A DNA stretch of 64,000 nt from Aricia agestis (GCF_905147365.1 NC_056428.1:22908001-22972000); one strand, 5' to 3'; numbered from the stretch's first letter, positions 10,291 through 20,204 are shown. The notes: a model not told the origin generated them from the sequence alone. Made by a program: numbers and translations.

Positions 10291-13200
10291 AAATACCACC
10301 CTGGTGGTCACCTACCCTAGAAGAGCTAAAAAAGGAAACTCTAAGAAAAAAGAGAAGAATTCGGAACGCTGCACCGAGCCGAAGGTCCTTTGTAATTGAG
10401 GATTATCTCAAAACAAAGGACGAGTACAACAAGGCAGCAGCAAATGCAGCCACAGAAAGCTGGAAGGAATTCTGCTCAACCCAAGACCGCGAGAGTATGT
10501 GGGACGGGATCTACAGAGTACTGAGGGGAACAGCGAAAAGGCAAGAACCGACGCTGCTTAGGGACAGCGCAGGAAATACGCTCAACCCGCAGCAATCAGC
10601 GGACCTTCTCGCAAGCACATTTTACCCTGAGGACTCTGTGGAAACCGACCAAGAACACCATAAAAGGCTCAGAAACATCATGGTCAAGTCAGATCCGGAG
10701 AAAATGGAAGGCCTGTCTGACGACGATCCACCTTTCACGATGCCGGAGCTGGAATTGATCCTGCAAGGACAAAATCCAAAGAAAGCTCCAGGTCAGGATG
10801 GATTAACGGCAGACATATGCACAGCTGCTATAAAAAGTGATGGGAAGCTGTTCCTGGCAATAGCTAACAAATGCCTAGACTTAAAATACTTCCCAGAACA
10901 ATGGAAAGCGGCCCATGTATGCATACACCGGAAACCAGGCAAAGAGGACTACACCCATCCCAAGTCCTACAGACCAATCGGCCTGCTCTCGGTACTGGGT
11001 AAAATCATAGAAAAACTCTTCGTCACCAGATTACAATGGCGTCTCCTACCTACACTACATAAAAACCAGTATGGTTTCACACCCCAACGCGGAACCGAGG
11101 ACGCCCTTTACGACCTAGTGGAACACATCAAAGCAGAAGTAAAAGCTAAAAAGATAGTGCTGATGATTTCACTGGACATAGAGGGTGCCTTCGATAATGC
11201 GTGGTGGCCAGCTCTAAATGTTCAACTAATAAAAAAGGGTTGCCCTAAAAACATCTACGGCCTTATTAGGTCGTATCTTCAAAACAGAAAGATCAGAGTG
11301 AATTATGCTGGAGCAACGAGCGAGAGAGGGACAACGAAAGGCTGTGTACAAGGTTCAATAGCGGGCCCGACGTTCTGGAACCTCATACTCGACTCGCTGC
11401 TGCAAACTCTTGCGAGAATGGGCATACATGTACAGGCCTTTGCGGATGATGTGGTGCTGGTTATCTCAGGTTATAACAGTGAAACCATTGAACAAATAGC
11501 TAATAACATCTTGGCAATTGTTTCGGAATGGGGACTGGAAAAAAAACTTCGTTTTGCACCGCAAAAGACCAACGCGATGTTAATAACAAATAAACTAAAA
11601 TATAACACCCCCATCATCCACATGGCTGACGTTAGAATCCAATTAATAAATGAGATCAAGCTATTGGGCCTAACTATAGACAACAAAATGACCTTCGCTG
11701 CGCACGTATCCAAAACCTGCAGGAAAGCAGCTGACATATACAAACAGCTGGCGTGTGCAGCGAAGATAAACTGGGGTCTAAACAAGGAAATAATCAGAAC
11801 CATATATGTGTCAGTGGTCGAACCAATCGTGCTATACGCAGCATGTGCGTGGGCCCCTGCGGTAGAAAAGTTGTATATAAAAAAACAACTGAATGCACTG
11901 CAAAGAAGTTTCGCCCAAAAAATCTGTAAGTCGTACCGTACGGTATCTCTGACCTCGGCACTAATCTTATCCGGCCTGCTGCCCCTAGACCTGAGAATCC
12001 AGGAAGCGGCAACCCTATTTAAAATAAAAAAAGGGTACTCACAAGAATACCTACCACCAAACAGGGAAGTGGAAGCTAAAGTGGGACCACTTCAAAACCC
12101 ACATCCATCGCAACTCATCATAACTGAGTACGAATGCCTGGAAGACGTAAGCCAAAGCCCTACCGAGGAACACCAAATAACCGGCCCCCAAATATACACG
12201 GATGGAAGTAAAATAGAGGGGAAAACCGGAGCTGCTCTAACGTGGTGGAATAACAGCCGGGAAACCAGACACTCCACTTTCCACCTAGAACCGCACAATA
12301 CAGTCTTCCAATCTGAGATCTATGCACTCTATAAAGCGATCCAATTGGCAAGGACATCAAAGGAAAGCTTAATTAACATCATGAGTGACTCCAAATCGTC
12401 ACTAAACATGCTCAGAAATCCTTTGGTAACTCACCCACTTGCGATCGAAATGAAGAAAGACCTAAGAGCTATAACAGAGGAAGGTAGAAAAGTGCGGCTA
12501 TTCTGGCTAAAAGCGCACATGGGTACTCCAGGAAACGAAAGAGCGGATGAACTGGCAAAAAAGGCTGCACTTACCATAGACACGGCATCAGATTACAACA
12601 GAGTGCCAATGTCCTATATACGGAGGAAAATAAGGGAGGAGACAACAGTTAAGTGGCAGGAAAGATACCAATCCTCCTCAACCGGATCGGTCACAAAAGT
12701 TTTTTTCCCCACTGTTAAAAAGGCGTGGGAAATACTAAGGCACGCTACAATGACGCCTACACACGTGCAAGCTATGACCGGTCATGGAGGATTCGCAGCA
12801 TACTTGTATCGTTTCCACCTTAAAGACAGCCCCTCCTGCATTTGTGACCCCGCAAAGGACGAGACAATATTCCACCTGCTCATTGAATGCCCAAGGTTTG
12901 GTAGTAACAGGTCTGACTTAGAAATACAACTGGAAATGGAGCTAAGTCAGGCAACCCTCCCTACCATCATGGAGGAAAAAGCCACCAGAGAACCGTTGAT
13001 GGTATTCATTAGCAAAGTTGTCTCCAGTGCAGCCACAGCAAATGGCTCAACATTATACACAGGCCACAACAAATTAAACTATACACCAAGGCGAGTAATA
13101 ACAAACACATCAACACAACACACACGAAATCAAACACAACGCACACGATCACAAACTCCAACGTCCATACAGACATATTTCACATCAACCCACAGGTCAG

Positions 13201-15605
13201 GAGAAATACATGCGCCAACACAATCACAGGCACACACAGAAACACAACGGGCAGTTTCAACCGAAATTGTAACACAGCCGACCCTAGAGCAAACCCAACA
13301 ATTATTAGCCCGTGGACAAAACGGGGAACCGAAAATTAAACTAAGGCCGATCCCTCTCTTTATGTCAAATCCAACGGAAACATTGGGTATAACATACAGC
13401 CGTTTTAGCACTCCCAACCACGTCAACATCTCACCGGGACTAGCAGCAATCCTAAACGGAAGTACATCAAAGACGAACATGAAAATGAGCAAATATTTAG
13501 CTCTCCCAACAACTACCTTCGCTGGCCAACCATGCAGAGTACTGAAATCAGACACCAAAACGATAATAGTATTCGAATGGGACGCGCAAACAGCCTTTGA
13601 ACGGGCATGTTCGTCTTTGAAGGAGTTGGGAGCAATGGGGATAAGACACAGTACCACCCCACGCATAATCAGCGTAGACGCAATGTCACTGGGACAGGAC
13701 AAAGGCAGGGCTGCAAATTACTATGGAATAGTAAAAGCCTCAGAACATCATGAGATAATCGTCTACGAGAACCGAGGGGTTGACCTAAGCTTCCTCAAAA
13801 GGAATCGTGATGATCAGCCAGCAGCGTCCCAACCCAGTAATAAGGCGAACTCATCCTCCGCAAGTGAACGACTCCAAGCATCACGGGAGGACAAAAAAGA
13901 GGATGAGAAAGAGAGAGATAAAAATGAAATTAAGAAGTCTCTAAACTCAATGGCCAAATTAAAAGCGTTTGTGGGATCCATCAAAAAAGTACTTCATCGT
14001 GAAAGAATGATCGAGGATAAAAACACCCTTTCTCGGATCAAGGCTTCGTCACAAACAAATCGGCAGGCTTTAGCAATGGAGGCTTTTTTGAGGGAACCAT
14101 CTACACAAACACCGGCAAATAAAAACAAAAGATATAGGGCCGATCTCGGGCAAGTGCTCCCGCCAAAACTCAGACTGGCCCAGAGCCCCGAAGATCATAT
14201 AATAAATGCCTTCCTCGAGTTCCAGGCAATAATAAGAGCAAACAAGACCATAAAGCTCTTGACCTGCAATAAGATCATGCAGGCATATCAGCGGAAAAAT
14301 CAAAAGCTGTTAGAAGTGAGACTCGAGGATGCAAAAGCTGCCATATACGACAATGTCACCTCCACAATAATTGCCGGGGCGATGACAGGGCAGTATATGG
14401 CGGCATTAAGTGCCGACTGCGGATTCGTGGTTCTGGACGAGGATGAGACAAAACGCACGGGAACACTCAAATTTATTACAAAATCTGAGGATCCAATAGT
14501 GGTAATAGCGGAATGTACCAGAATAATGCTGGAAGACAGGATACTAGAAATGGCAGAAGTCCTATCTGGGGACCCCGAATCTAGCATGGACTGGGACATA
14601 TTCGCGAAACCTATCAACTACTCGTGGGTCAATGGGGTTCCTGGATGTGGGAAGACAACTTGGATCATTAATAACTTCAATGAGGAAACAGACGTTATAA
14701 TAACAACTACAATCGAAGCAGCCGAGGATCTAAAGCAAAGGCTATCGCTACGAACTGGCAACAAAGTTAAAGATAAAGTTCGTACCATGGCCTCTTTGCT
14801 GGTAAATGGGACAAAAGGAACCTACAAAAGGTTGATAGTTGACGAGGCCCTCATGAACCATTTCGGCTCAATTGTCATGGCGAATCAGTTAACAGGCGCC
14901 AACGATGTCATCCTCATTGGAGATATTAACCAACTTCCGTTTATAGAGCGTGAAAACCTCTTTAAACTTAATTACACTCGTCCAAACCTGGTAACCAGCA
15001 TCACCCAGGAGTTGTCTTGCACACACAGGAGCCCTATGGATGTGGCATACGCCTTAAACATGGTCTATAATAACATCTATTCATCGAAGGAAATTGTGCG
15101 GTCCCTAAAGCTAATGAAGTATACAGGAGCGAGAATACCTAAAACCGATCTAAATACCCTGTATCTTGTCCACACACAAGAGGAGAAAGCAGCCCTCACT
15201 AATACAGGCTATGGATCGGGAACGGACTCTCGCGTCCTCACAATCCATGAAGCTCAGGGATTAACGAGTCCTTCGGTGATCATCATACAGACCAAGTCCC
15301 GAAAGCTGGCAATCCATGACAGCGTTCCTCATGCAGTTGTAGCTATATCCCGGCACACTAACACCTGTGTCTATTACACTGACACTGATGGAGACGCTGT
15401 GGCAAGCTTCATAAAAAGAGCCACGGAGGTGTCAACCGAACACATAAAAGATTATAATATAAAAATGGCTATAAAAGACAGGAACGATAAAGTCCTAAGC
15501 CACATGGCGGGTAGATTCGACACAGAACGATGTCTTTTTAACAACCTAGAAACTCCACCCAGCTTGAGTGACCCCTCTCCACCAAGCCAATGTCACAACA
15601 TCTAA
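10287..15605 (+). CDS. LINE polyprotein: RT - RNase H - zinc knuckle - SF1 helicase
   Basis: Open for 1772 codons without an interruption. The first codon is TTG from flanking DNA; the first in-frame ATG is codon 71 (10497), so no natural start survives. Domains by residue: RT ~165-525 with APGQDG (167-172), YRPIGLLS (228-235), catalytic D297 in SLDIEGAFD, GCVQGSIAGP (352-361) and FADD (385-388); RNase H ~632-760 with D639, E677, D701, H744 and D754 all present; C-x-C-x9-H-x4-C (C851, C853, H863, C868), the usual LINE zinc motif. Then a Thr/Gln-rich linker (~935-1005), ~430 unassigned residues including a Lys/Glu-rich coiled-coil-like segment (~1195-1250), and helicase motifs from 1447 to 1700. 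The RT resembles the R1 group, whose usual ORF2 stops soon after the zinc motif, so ~900 residues are extra. It would reverse-transcribe element RNA on chromosomal targets; this copy lacks the nicking endonuclease. Confidence 0.93.
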   Translation: MKIPPWWSPTLEELKKETLRKKRRIRNAAPSRRSFVIEDYLKTKDEYNKAAANAATESWKEFCSTQDRESMWDGIYRVLRGTAKRQEPTLLRDSAGNTLNPQQSADLLASTFYPEDSVETDQEHHKRLRNIMVKSDPEKMEGLSDDDPPFTMPELELILQGQNPKKAPGQDGLTADICTAAIKSDGKLFLAIANKCLDLKYFPEQWKAAHVCIHRKPGKEDYTHPKSYRPIGLLSVLGKIIEKLFVTRLQWRLLPTLHKNQYGFTPQRGTEDALYDLVEHIKAEVKAKKIVLMISLDIEGAFDNAWWPALNVQLIKKGCPKNIYGLIRSYLQNRKIRVNYAGATSERGTTKGCVQGSIAGPTFWNLILDSLLQTLARMGIHVQAFADDVVLVISGYNSETIEQIANNILAIVSEWGLEKKLRFAPQKTNAMLITNKLKYNTPIIHMADVRIQLINEIKLLGLTIDNKMTFAAHVSKTCRKAADIYKQLACAAKINWGLNKEIIRTIYVSVVEPIVLYAACAWAPAVEKLYIKKQLNALQRSFAQKICKSYRTVSLTSALILSGLLPLDLRIQEAATLFKIKKGYSQEYLPPNREVEAKVGPLQNPHPSQLIITEYECLEDVSQSPTEEHQITGPQIYTDGSKIEGKTGAALTWWNNSRETRHSTFHLEPHNTVFQSEIYALYKAIQLARTSKESLINIMSDSKSSLNMLRNPLVTHPLAIEMKKDLRAITEEGRKVRLFWLKAHMGTPGNERADELAKKAALTIDTASDYNRVPMSYIRRKIREETTVKWQERYQSSSTGSVTKVFFPTVKKAWEILRHATMTPTHVQAMTGHGGFAAYLYRFHLKDSPSCICDPAKDETIFHLLIECPRFGSNRSDLEIQLEMELSQATLPTIMEEKATREPLMVFISKVVSSAATANGSTLYTGHNKLNYTPRRVITNTSTQHTRNQTQRTRSQTPTSIQTYFTSTHRSGEIHAPTQSQAHTETQRAVSTEIVTQPTLEQTQQLLARGQNGEPKIKLRPIPLFMSNPTETLGITYSRFSTPNHVNISPGLAAILNGSTSKTNMKMSKYLALPTTTFAGQPCRVLKSDTKTIIVFEWDAQTAFERACSSLKELGAMGIRHSTTPRIISVDAMSLGQDKGRAANYYGIVKASEHHEIIVYENRGVDLSFLKRNRDDQPAASQPSNKANSSSASERLQASREDKKEDEKERDKNEIKKSLNSMAKLKAFVGSIKKVLHRERMIEDKNTLSRIKASSQTNRQALAMEAFLREPSTQTPANKNKRYRADLGQVLPPKLRLAQSPEDHIINAFLEFQAIIRANKTIKLLTCNKIMQAYQRKNQKLLEVRLEDAKAAIYDNVTSTIIAGAMTGQYMAALSADCGFVVLDEDETKRTGTLKFITKSEDPIVVIAECTRIMLEDRILEMAEVLSGDPESSMDWDIFAKPINYSWVNGVPGCGKTTWIINNFNEETDVIITTTIEAAEDLKQRLSLRTGNKVKDKVRTMASLLVNGTKGTYKRLIVDEALMNHFGSIVMANQLTGANDVILIGDINQLPFIERENLFKLNYTRPNLVTSITQELSCTHRSPMDVAYALNMVYNNIYSSKEIVRSLKLMKYTGARIPKTDLNTLYLVHTQEEKAALTNTGYGSGTDSRVLTIHEAQGLTSPSVIIIQTKSRKLAIHDSVPHAVVAISRHTNTCVYYTDTDGDAVASFIKRATEVSTEHIKDYNIKMAIKDRNDKVLSHMAGRFDTERCLFNNLETPPSLSDPSPPSQCHNI
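14604..15431 (+). other. superfamily 1 helicase domain of tobamovirus-like type
   Basis: Residues ~1440-1715 of the LINE frame. Visible motifs in order: Walker A GVPGCGKTT (1450-1458), Walker B LIVDEA (1516-1521), motif III IGDINQLPF (1544-1552), motif IV CTHRSP (1578-1583), motif V LTIHEAQGLTSPSVII (1651-1666) and motif VI HAVVAISRHTNTCVYYT (1682-1698). GVPGCGKT, the GD.NQLPF box, the HE.QG motif V and the VA.SRHT..YYT motif VI are the signature of alphavirus-like RNA virus helicases, closest by eye to tobamoviruses and relatives, and unlike cellular Pif1 or Upf1. All nucleotide-binding and arginine-finger residues are kept, so NTPase/RNA-unwinding activity is plausible. Capture from an RNA virus is inference. 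Confidence 0.92.
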
Positions 15606-15795
15606 AGGCAAAGGGTGGAGCAGCATAAAATCTAAGGAAATCGGAAAATGTCGGATCTACTGGCCGCCACACCGACTGGGACCTCACCGTTCAAAACATT
15701 AATATTATTATTATGCAATTTATAAAACAATAAATGTATATATTTATTTATTATATGTATAACATATTATACTCTATTATATTAAATATACATAT

Positions 15796-15883
<88 letters not shown>

Positions 15884-15983
15884 ATATATATTATTTCAAT
15901 TATCCTTGGTGCGAAAAATCTAAATAATAAAATAACAAAAAAAGGATATGGACGAACAGTCTATAGACGGCCCCAATTTTATA
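15606..15983 (+). other. 3' untranslated part of the LINE
   Basis: Follows the TAA stop (15603-15605). Contains a non-coding tract, an AATAAA-like hexamer near 15727, and the (TA)n repeat. It ends at the 16-A tract. Confidence 0.75.
15799..15892. repeat. (TA)n microsatellite inside LINE 3' UTR
   Basis: About 40 TA units, then GTGTGTATATATATT. It lies inside the element because the target duplication and poly-A are further 3'. Confidence 0.9.
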
Positions 15984-15999
15984 ATAAAAAAAAAAAAAA

Positions 16000-16009
16000 A
16001 ACAGTTTGA
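16000..16009. repeat. 3' target-site duplication of the helicase LINE
   Basis: AACAGTTTGA directly after the A-run, identical to 10281-10290. One A could belong to the tail, so the duplication is 9-10 bp. Confidence 0.85.
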
Positions 16010-16029
16010 CAATAAAAAACATATTACAC

Positions 16030-16080
16030 AGCCCCTAGCCAAGACTTTACCGCTTTTTTAAAGAATCGCCGATCAAAATA
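16030..16080 (+). repeat. partial copy of the MITE seen at 10120
   Basis: AGCCAAGACTTTACCGC and TTTAAAGAATCGCCGATCAAAATATATG match the left arm of the foldback in the 5' flank (including its AGCCAAGACTTT lead). Only one arm is present here. Confidence 0.55.
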
Positions 16081-16353
16081 TATGTCGCCGCGGAGGTTCC
16101 TGTCTGATTGGAACTCTTTATTTTATGATTAGAAAAATTATTATAATGTGATTATAATCATGAATTATTGTTAAAATGTGTAATACGTCGTTATTAGAAC
16201 GATTGATATGCGTTTTATAATTTATTGTAAGCCCGGAAGATATTTTAACTTCCGGGGTATTTATTAAAATTATTATTTAATGATAATTTCATAGTTTGCC
16301 AATATAGGATTATTCTAATGTGATTAAAACAAGTTTTTCATGCCAAATTTATA

Positions 16354-16670
16354 CGTGGGAGAGCCATGCTTCGGCACAAATGGGCCGGCTCGACCGGAGA
16401 AATACCACGTTCTCACAGAAAACCGGCGTGAAACAGCACTTGCGCTGTGTTTCGTCGAGTGAGTGAGTTTACCGGAGGCCCAATCCCCTACCCTATTCCC
16501 CTCTCTTCCCTCCCCTGTTCCCTTCCCTTCCTTACTATATTAACCTATTCCCTCTTAAAAGGCCGGCAACGCACTTGCTCTTCTGATGCTGCGAGTGTCC
16601 ATGGGCGACGGAAGTTGCTTTCCATCAGAAGACCCGTTTGCTCATTTGCCCCCTTATTTCATAAAAAAAA
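16354..16670 (+). mobile_element. SINE-like retroposon, copy d
   Basis: Forward, nearly full-length: CGTGGGAGAGCCATGCTTCGG at the start, GGCTCGACCGGAGAAATACC, CCGGAGGCCCAATCCCCTACC, AAGGCCGGCAACGCACTTG, and an A-tail after CATTTGCCCCCTTATTTCAT. Preceded by TTTATA like other copies. Confidence 0.85.
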
Positions 16671-16674
16671 TCAA

Positions 16675-18118
16675 ACTTTTAAATAATTTCTTTAAACATT
16701 GTCACTAAAATTATGACGTATTTTGGTTGTGAATTAATTACTTCCGGTTTTATTTACTTCGTAATAATTTAATGTGAATTTTGGTAAATTACAAAATAAA
16801 TAAGCTAATTAATTTTAACGTTATTTAATAATTTTACAATAATTATTTAATGTTCTAACAAGTAGGGATGATGCTTATAAAAAGACGTGTTCTGAGCGTG
16901 GAGCTCATTCCACTGTGAATTTGCGGTGAATAAACATTGTAAGTACAATCTATGTCAGTTTAAATAAATGAAAATGATTTTATCACTTTGTTTCCTTTTC
17001 ATTTTTAAGTTTTAATTTCTTTTGCTCTTTAAGTTATAGTATTTTTAATGTTTTGAAATTGTTTTGTTGTTGCTTTTAGTGAGAAATCAATAGCTTTGAT
17101 GAAATTAAACATTCAGATCTCATAATAAGTGAATTAATTATTATTTGTATTATTTTTGTAACGCCCTCTCTGATTTTCGATATAATATATATAATATTGG
17201 AATTGACATAAGTCGTATCTCTAAATAATTTTCTTCGTGTAAATGTCAATGTCACTATAATATGGAGCGAGAACAACCGATAGTACCGCGCCTAATTGAC
17301 ACTCTGGACCCAATAATTATTGTAAGCAAAATCACAGAAAAAAATATTAAATACAAGCTTAAAACATTATATTTAAACAAATCCCTAAAAGAAACGGACC
17401 GACATTTGTTGGTAACAAGTAAGTAATTGCAATTCTACCAATTTTTTGTGGAATATTTAAGTATAATTAACAAGTATAGTTGTTTTGTTAAGTTTGATAA
17501 ACAATATTAATTTCTTTTAATTATTATAAAATAATTATTGTAATACACTCCGGAGAAACCTTCATGGTTTATGGAGAGTATATTTTATAACGTCATGTAT
17601 GATTTATGAAAATAATCGAATAAATAAAAAGATAAAAATAATTACGTGTACTGTACTGGTGTAGTGGTTGACTTTGAAAGTTTTCTGCTCGTTTTGAGGT
17701 TCTATGCTACACACAAAGCTTATTTTCATACACGTCTAAAAACACCGCGTACGCGCAGAAAACGCGCACGTTCGAACGTGACCTAATGGTATAGACTCGA
17801 AAATCTCTATTTTCATCGAATAAGAAAAATATCTTTCAGCCGATATCACAGACTCAGTCATGCCTTAAATCTTCTGTGAGAGCAAATCAAAGCGAAAATA
17901 GCAAAGCCCTACCAAATGACCACGTATTTTGTGTAAACATTTTTACATTTAGAAATAACAGGACTATTTCATTTTACTAGAAAGTGAGGTATCACGTCGT
18001 GGTTTTAGGTTTGAGCCTATCTATATTGTGTTTACGCGGCTTTCACTCACACAAAATTTTATAATATGTCTATCAAACTTTCGCGATATAATATAAGTGA
18101 GATATAGACACGTTGATG
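16675..18118. other. 1.4 kb without a recognisable feature
   Basis: AT-rich DNA. A weak 12 bp hairpin lies near 17550-17580 (ACTCCGGAGAAACC...). I see no gene, RNA gene or repeat that also occurs elsewhere in the window. Confidence 0.4.
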
Positions 18119-18123
18119 AAAAT

Positions 18124-18567
18124 AAAATCGGCCAAGTGCGAGTTGGACTCGCGCACGAAGGGGACACCATTATAAAGCAAAAAAAGTAAATAAATGTGAT
18201 TTTTGTATGGGAATTTTATTTAAATTTTATTATTAATTATTAAAGTATAAATGCAATCAATGCCATGATGACAAATGCAAGTGCCAATCTGTTGTCATCA
18301 TTGATACCGAGCAAATAATGTTTGAAAAATCACGTTTGTTGTATGGAATATTTAATATTTAATTTATTTTGTTTTTAGTATTTGTTGTTACTGTGCGGCA
18401 ACAGAAATACATAATCTGTGAAAATTTCAACACTCTAGCTATTGCCGTTCTTGAGTTACAGCCTGAAGACATACAGACATACAGACAGACAGACGGACAG
18501 ACGGACAGATATCGAAGTCTTAGTAGTAGGCTCCCGTTTTTACCCTTTGGGTACGGAACCCTAAAAA
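18124..18567 (+). repeat. GGCCAAG-type dispersed element, complete copy
   Basis: Runs from ATCGGCCAAGTGCGAGTTGG and ACTCGCGCACGAAGG through TTTGTTGTATGG and a CAGACAGACGGACAG microsatellite to TTTTTACCCTTTGGGTACGG and AACCCTAAAAA. The family recurs at 22337, 37092, 56311 and 58750. Common in insect genomes as a non-autonomous repeat; I cannot assign a superfamily from the ends alone. Confidence 0.75.
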
Positions 18568-18607
18568 GTATTTTTATTACCACGAATAAACAAATTCAGA
18601 TGTGTTG

Positions 18608-18780
18608 AATATTATAAATGCGAAAGTGTGTCTGTCTGTCTGTCTGTTACCTCTTCACGCCCAAACAGCTGAACCGATTTTGCTGAAATTTGGCATGGAG
18701 ATACTTTGAGTTCCGAGAAAGGACATAGTATACTTTTTATCCCGGGAAAATGTACGTTTAATCGCGGGCGTCATCTAGTT
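18608..18780 (+). repeat. GTCY-type Helitron-like repeat
   Basis: ATTATAAATGCGAAAGTGTG, (GTCT)n, TTACCTCTTCACGCCCAAAC, GCTGAACCGATTTTGCTGAA, GGAGATACTTTGAG and a terminal GGGCGTCATCTAGTT. The CTAG(T) 3' end fits a Helitron-like CTRR terminus, an inference. Confidence 0.7.
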
Positions 18781-18825
18781 TAATATAATATACTCAATTT
18801 ATATAATAATTTCAATCATTATAGA

Positions 18826-19083
18826 GTGTGTAACAAAAATAAGTGATAATAACGTGTTCCTTGTAGAGAGTTAACTGCGAAAGTAGCAGCGCTGAAAGAC
18901 GAAAAAAAATTTTCACTTTTGTATAGGAAAAGTGAAAATATCGGCCCTTGCCCGAGCGTCACGAGTTTCCCCATACAAAAGTGAAAAATTTTGGTCTTTC
19001 AGGGCTGCTACTTTCACAGTGAACTCTCGACAAGAAACACGTACACACCCTTAAGTATTATCACTTATTTTTGTTACAGCCTG
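18826..19083. repeat. palindromic MITE, ~100 bp arms
   Basis: GTGTAACAAAAATAAGTGATAATA...GAGAGTTAACTGCGAAAGTAGC at the left mirrors GCTACTTTCACAGTGAACTCTC...TATTATCACTTATTTTTGTTAC at the right, and a second palindromic level pairs TTCACTTTTGTAT with ATACAAAAGTGAA. Confidence 0.72.
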
Positions 19084-19089
19084 TATATT

Positions 19090-19660
19090 ATATACGAATA
19101 TGACAAAGCTGAAAAGTTTTGTTTGAACACGGTTATCTCAAAAACTACTGGCCCGAATTTTTATCTTGGTTAATATTTATTTAGGAGGATTTTAGGCTTA
19201 ATTTATAGTCTTATAATCCAGTCATCACGCTGCGATAATAGGAGAAAAGAATTGGTTTGAAATTTGGAAAACGGGAAAGTTATTTATCTTTGTTACTTTG
19301 AGTTGACGCAGACAAAGTCATGGGGAACAGCTTATAATCTACACTAATATTAAAAATCCAAAGCGTTGGTTTGAACGCTTGCTAATCTCGAAAACTATTA
19401 TAGGTCTACCAGGATCTGAGGAAAATTTGGATGACAGATTTTCAAAAAATATCCTTGAGCATTGGATAAATTTTTATATTTTTGCATGTTTCACATACCG
19501 AATAAGCCGCTTAAGGAAAAAAAAGGATCAAAATGTTTTATTCCTATTACCTCCATATTGCTAGAGCCAATTCACTTTCTCACTTTTTGCCATCAGATTC
19601 TGGTAGACCTATACCACATATATAATAATAGTCACAGCGTAGTACAATAAATCGACTAGC
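19090..19660. other. repeat relics
   Basis: Holds TGGTTTGAACGCTTGCTAATCTCGAAAACTA, a phrase typical of the Helitron-like families here, and an inverted pair TATAGGTCTACCAGGATCTGA / CAGATTCTGGTAGACCTATA at ~19401 and ~19596. Otherwise featureless. Confidence 0.4.
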
Positions 19661-19699
19661 CGTAACATATGCGTACTGCGTAGACATGCTACCGTCTAC

Positions 19700-20204
19700 G
19701 TTAAGGGTAGCGCCGTAGCATGTCTACGCAGGACGTAGCACCGTAGCGCATCTACGTTAAGCGTAGCACCGTAGCATGTCTACGCAGGACGTAGCACCGT
19801 AGCGCATCTACGTTAAGCGTAGCACCGTAGCATGTCTACGCAGGACGTAGCACCGTAGCGCATCTACGTTAAACGTAGCACCGTAGCATGTCTACGCAGG
19901 ACGTAGCACCGTAGCGCATCTACGTTAAGCGTAGCACCGTAGCATGTCCACGCAGGACGTAGCACCGTAGCGCGTCTACGTTAAGCGTAGCACCGTAGCA
20001 TGTCCACGCAGGACGTAGCACCGTAGCGCATCTACGTTAAGCGTAGCACCGTAGCATGTCCACGCAGGACGTAGCACCGTAGTGCATCTACGTTAAGCGT
20101 AGCACCGTAGCATGTCCACGCAGGACGTAGCACCGTAGCGCATCTACGTTAAGCGTAGCACCGTAGCATGTCTACGTAGGACGTAGCGTCATAGCATGTC
20201 TACG
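19700..20204. repeat. 56 bp satellite array, ~9 units
   Basis: GTTAAG recurs at exactly 56 bp steps (19700, 19756, 19812, 19868, 19924, 19980, 20036, 20092, 20148). Each unit is itself a dimer of two 28 bp halves that both begin CGTAGCACCGTAGC and end in a CTACG-containing variant part (GTCTACGCAGGA or ATCTACGTTAAG). Units differ by few substitutions. G+C is ~55%, far above the surroundings. Confidence 0.95.

Larger units (their letters stand above)
10291..15999 (+). mobile_element. 5'-truncated R1-like LINE carrying a virus-type helicase
   Basis: A 5.7 kb non-LTR retrotransposon insertion, delimited by a 10 bp direct repeat and a 16-base 3' poly-A (15984-15999). The body starts inside the linker just before the RT (PPWW box), so ORF1 and the apurinic endonuclease are absent: a classic 5' truncation during target-primed reverse transcription. 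One frame fills 93% of the element; a ~390 bp 3' untranslated part holds a (TA)n tract. G+C of the coding part is visibly higher than the flanks. Fresh-looking ends and an uninterrupted frame suggest a recent insertion from an active master copy elsewhere. Confidence 0.9.

Noticed and set aside
13130..13702. 190-codon minus-strand ORF (and other antisense ORFs in 11.4-14.7 kb)
   Set aside because: Lies wholly antisense to the LINE frame; composition mirrors the sense codons and shows no domain.
14604..15431. Endogenous RNA virus insertion independent of the LINE
   Set aside because: The helicase is in frame with the RT and RNase H, inside one pair of target duplications and upstream of the LINE poly-A, so it belongs to the retrotransposon. 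No viral polymerase, methyltransferase, capsid or movement gene is seen.
10098..16080. AGCCAAGACTTT motif on both sides as the LINE target duplication
   Set aside because: It belongs to a MITE family and lies ~180 bp and ~30 bp away from the LINE ends; the true duplication is AACAGTTTGA at the exact junctions.
19700..20204. CRISPR array
   Set aside because: Regular spacing, but the whole 56 bp unit repeats with no unique spacers, and the genome is eukaryotic. It is a satellite.
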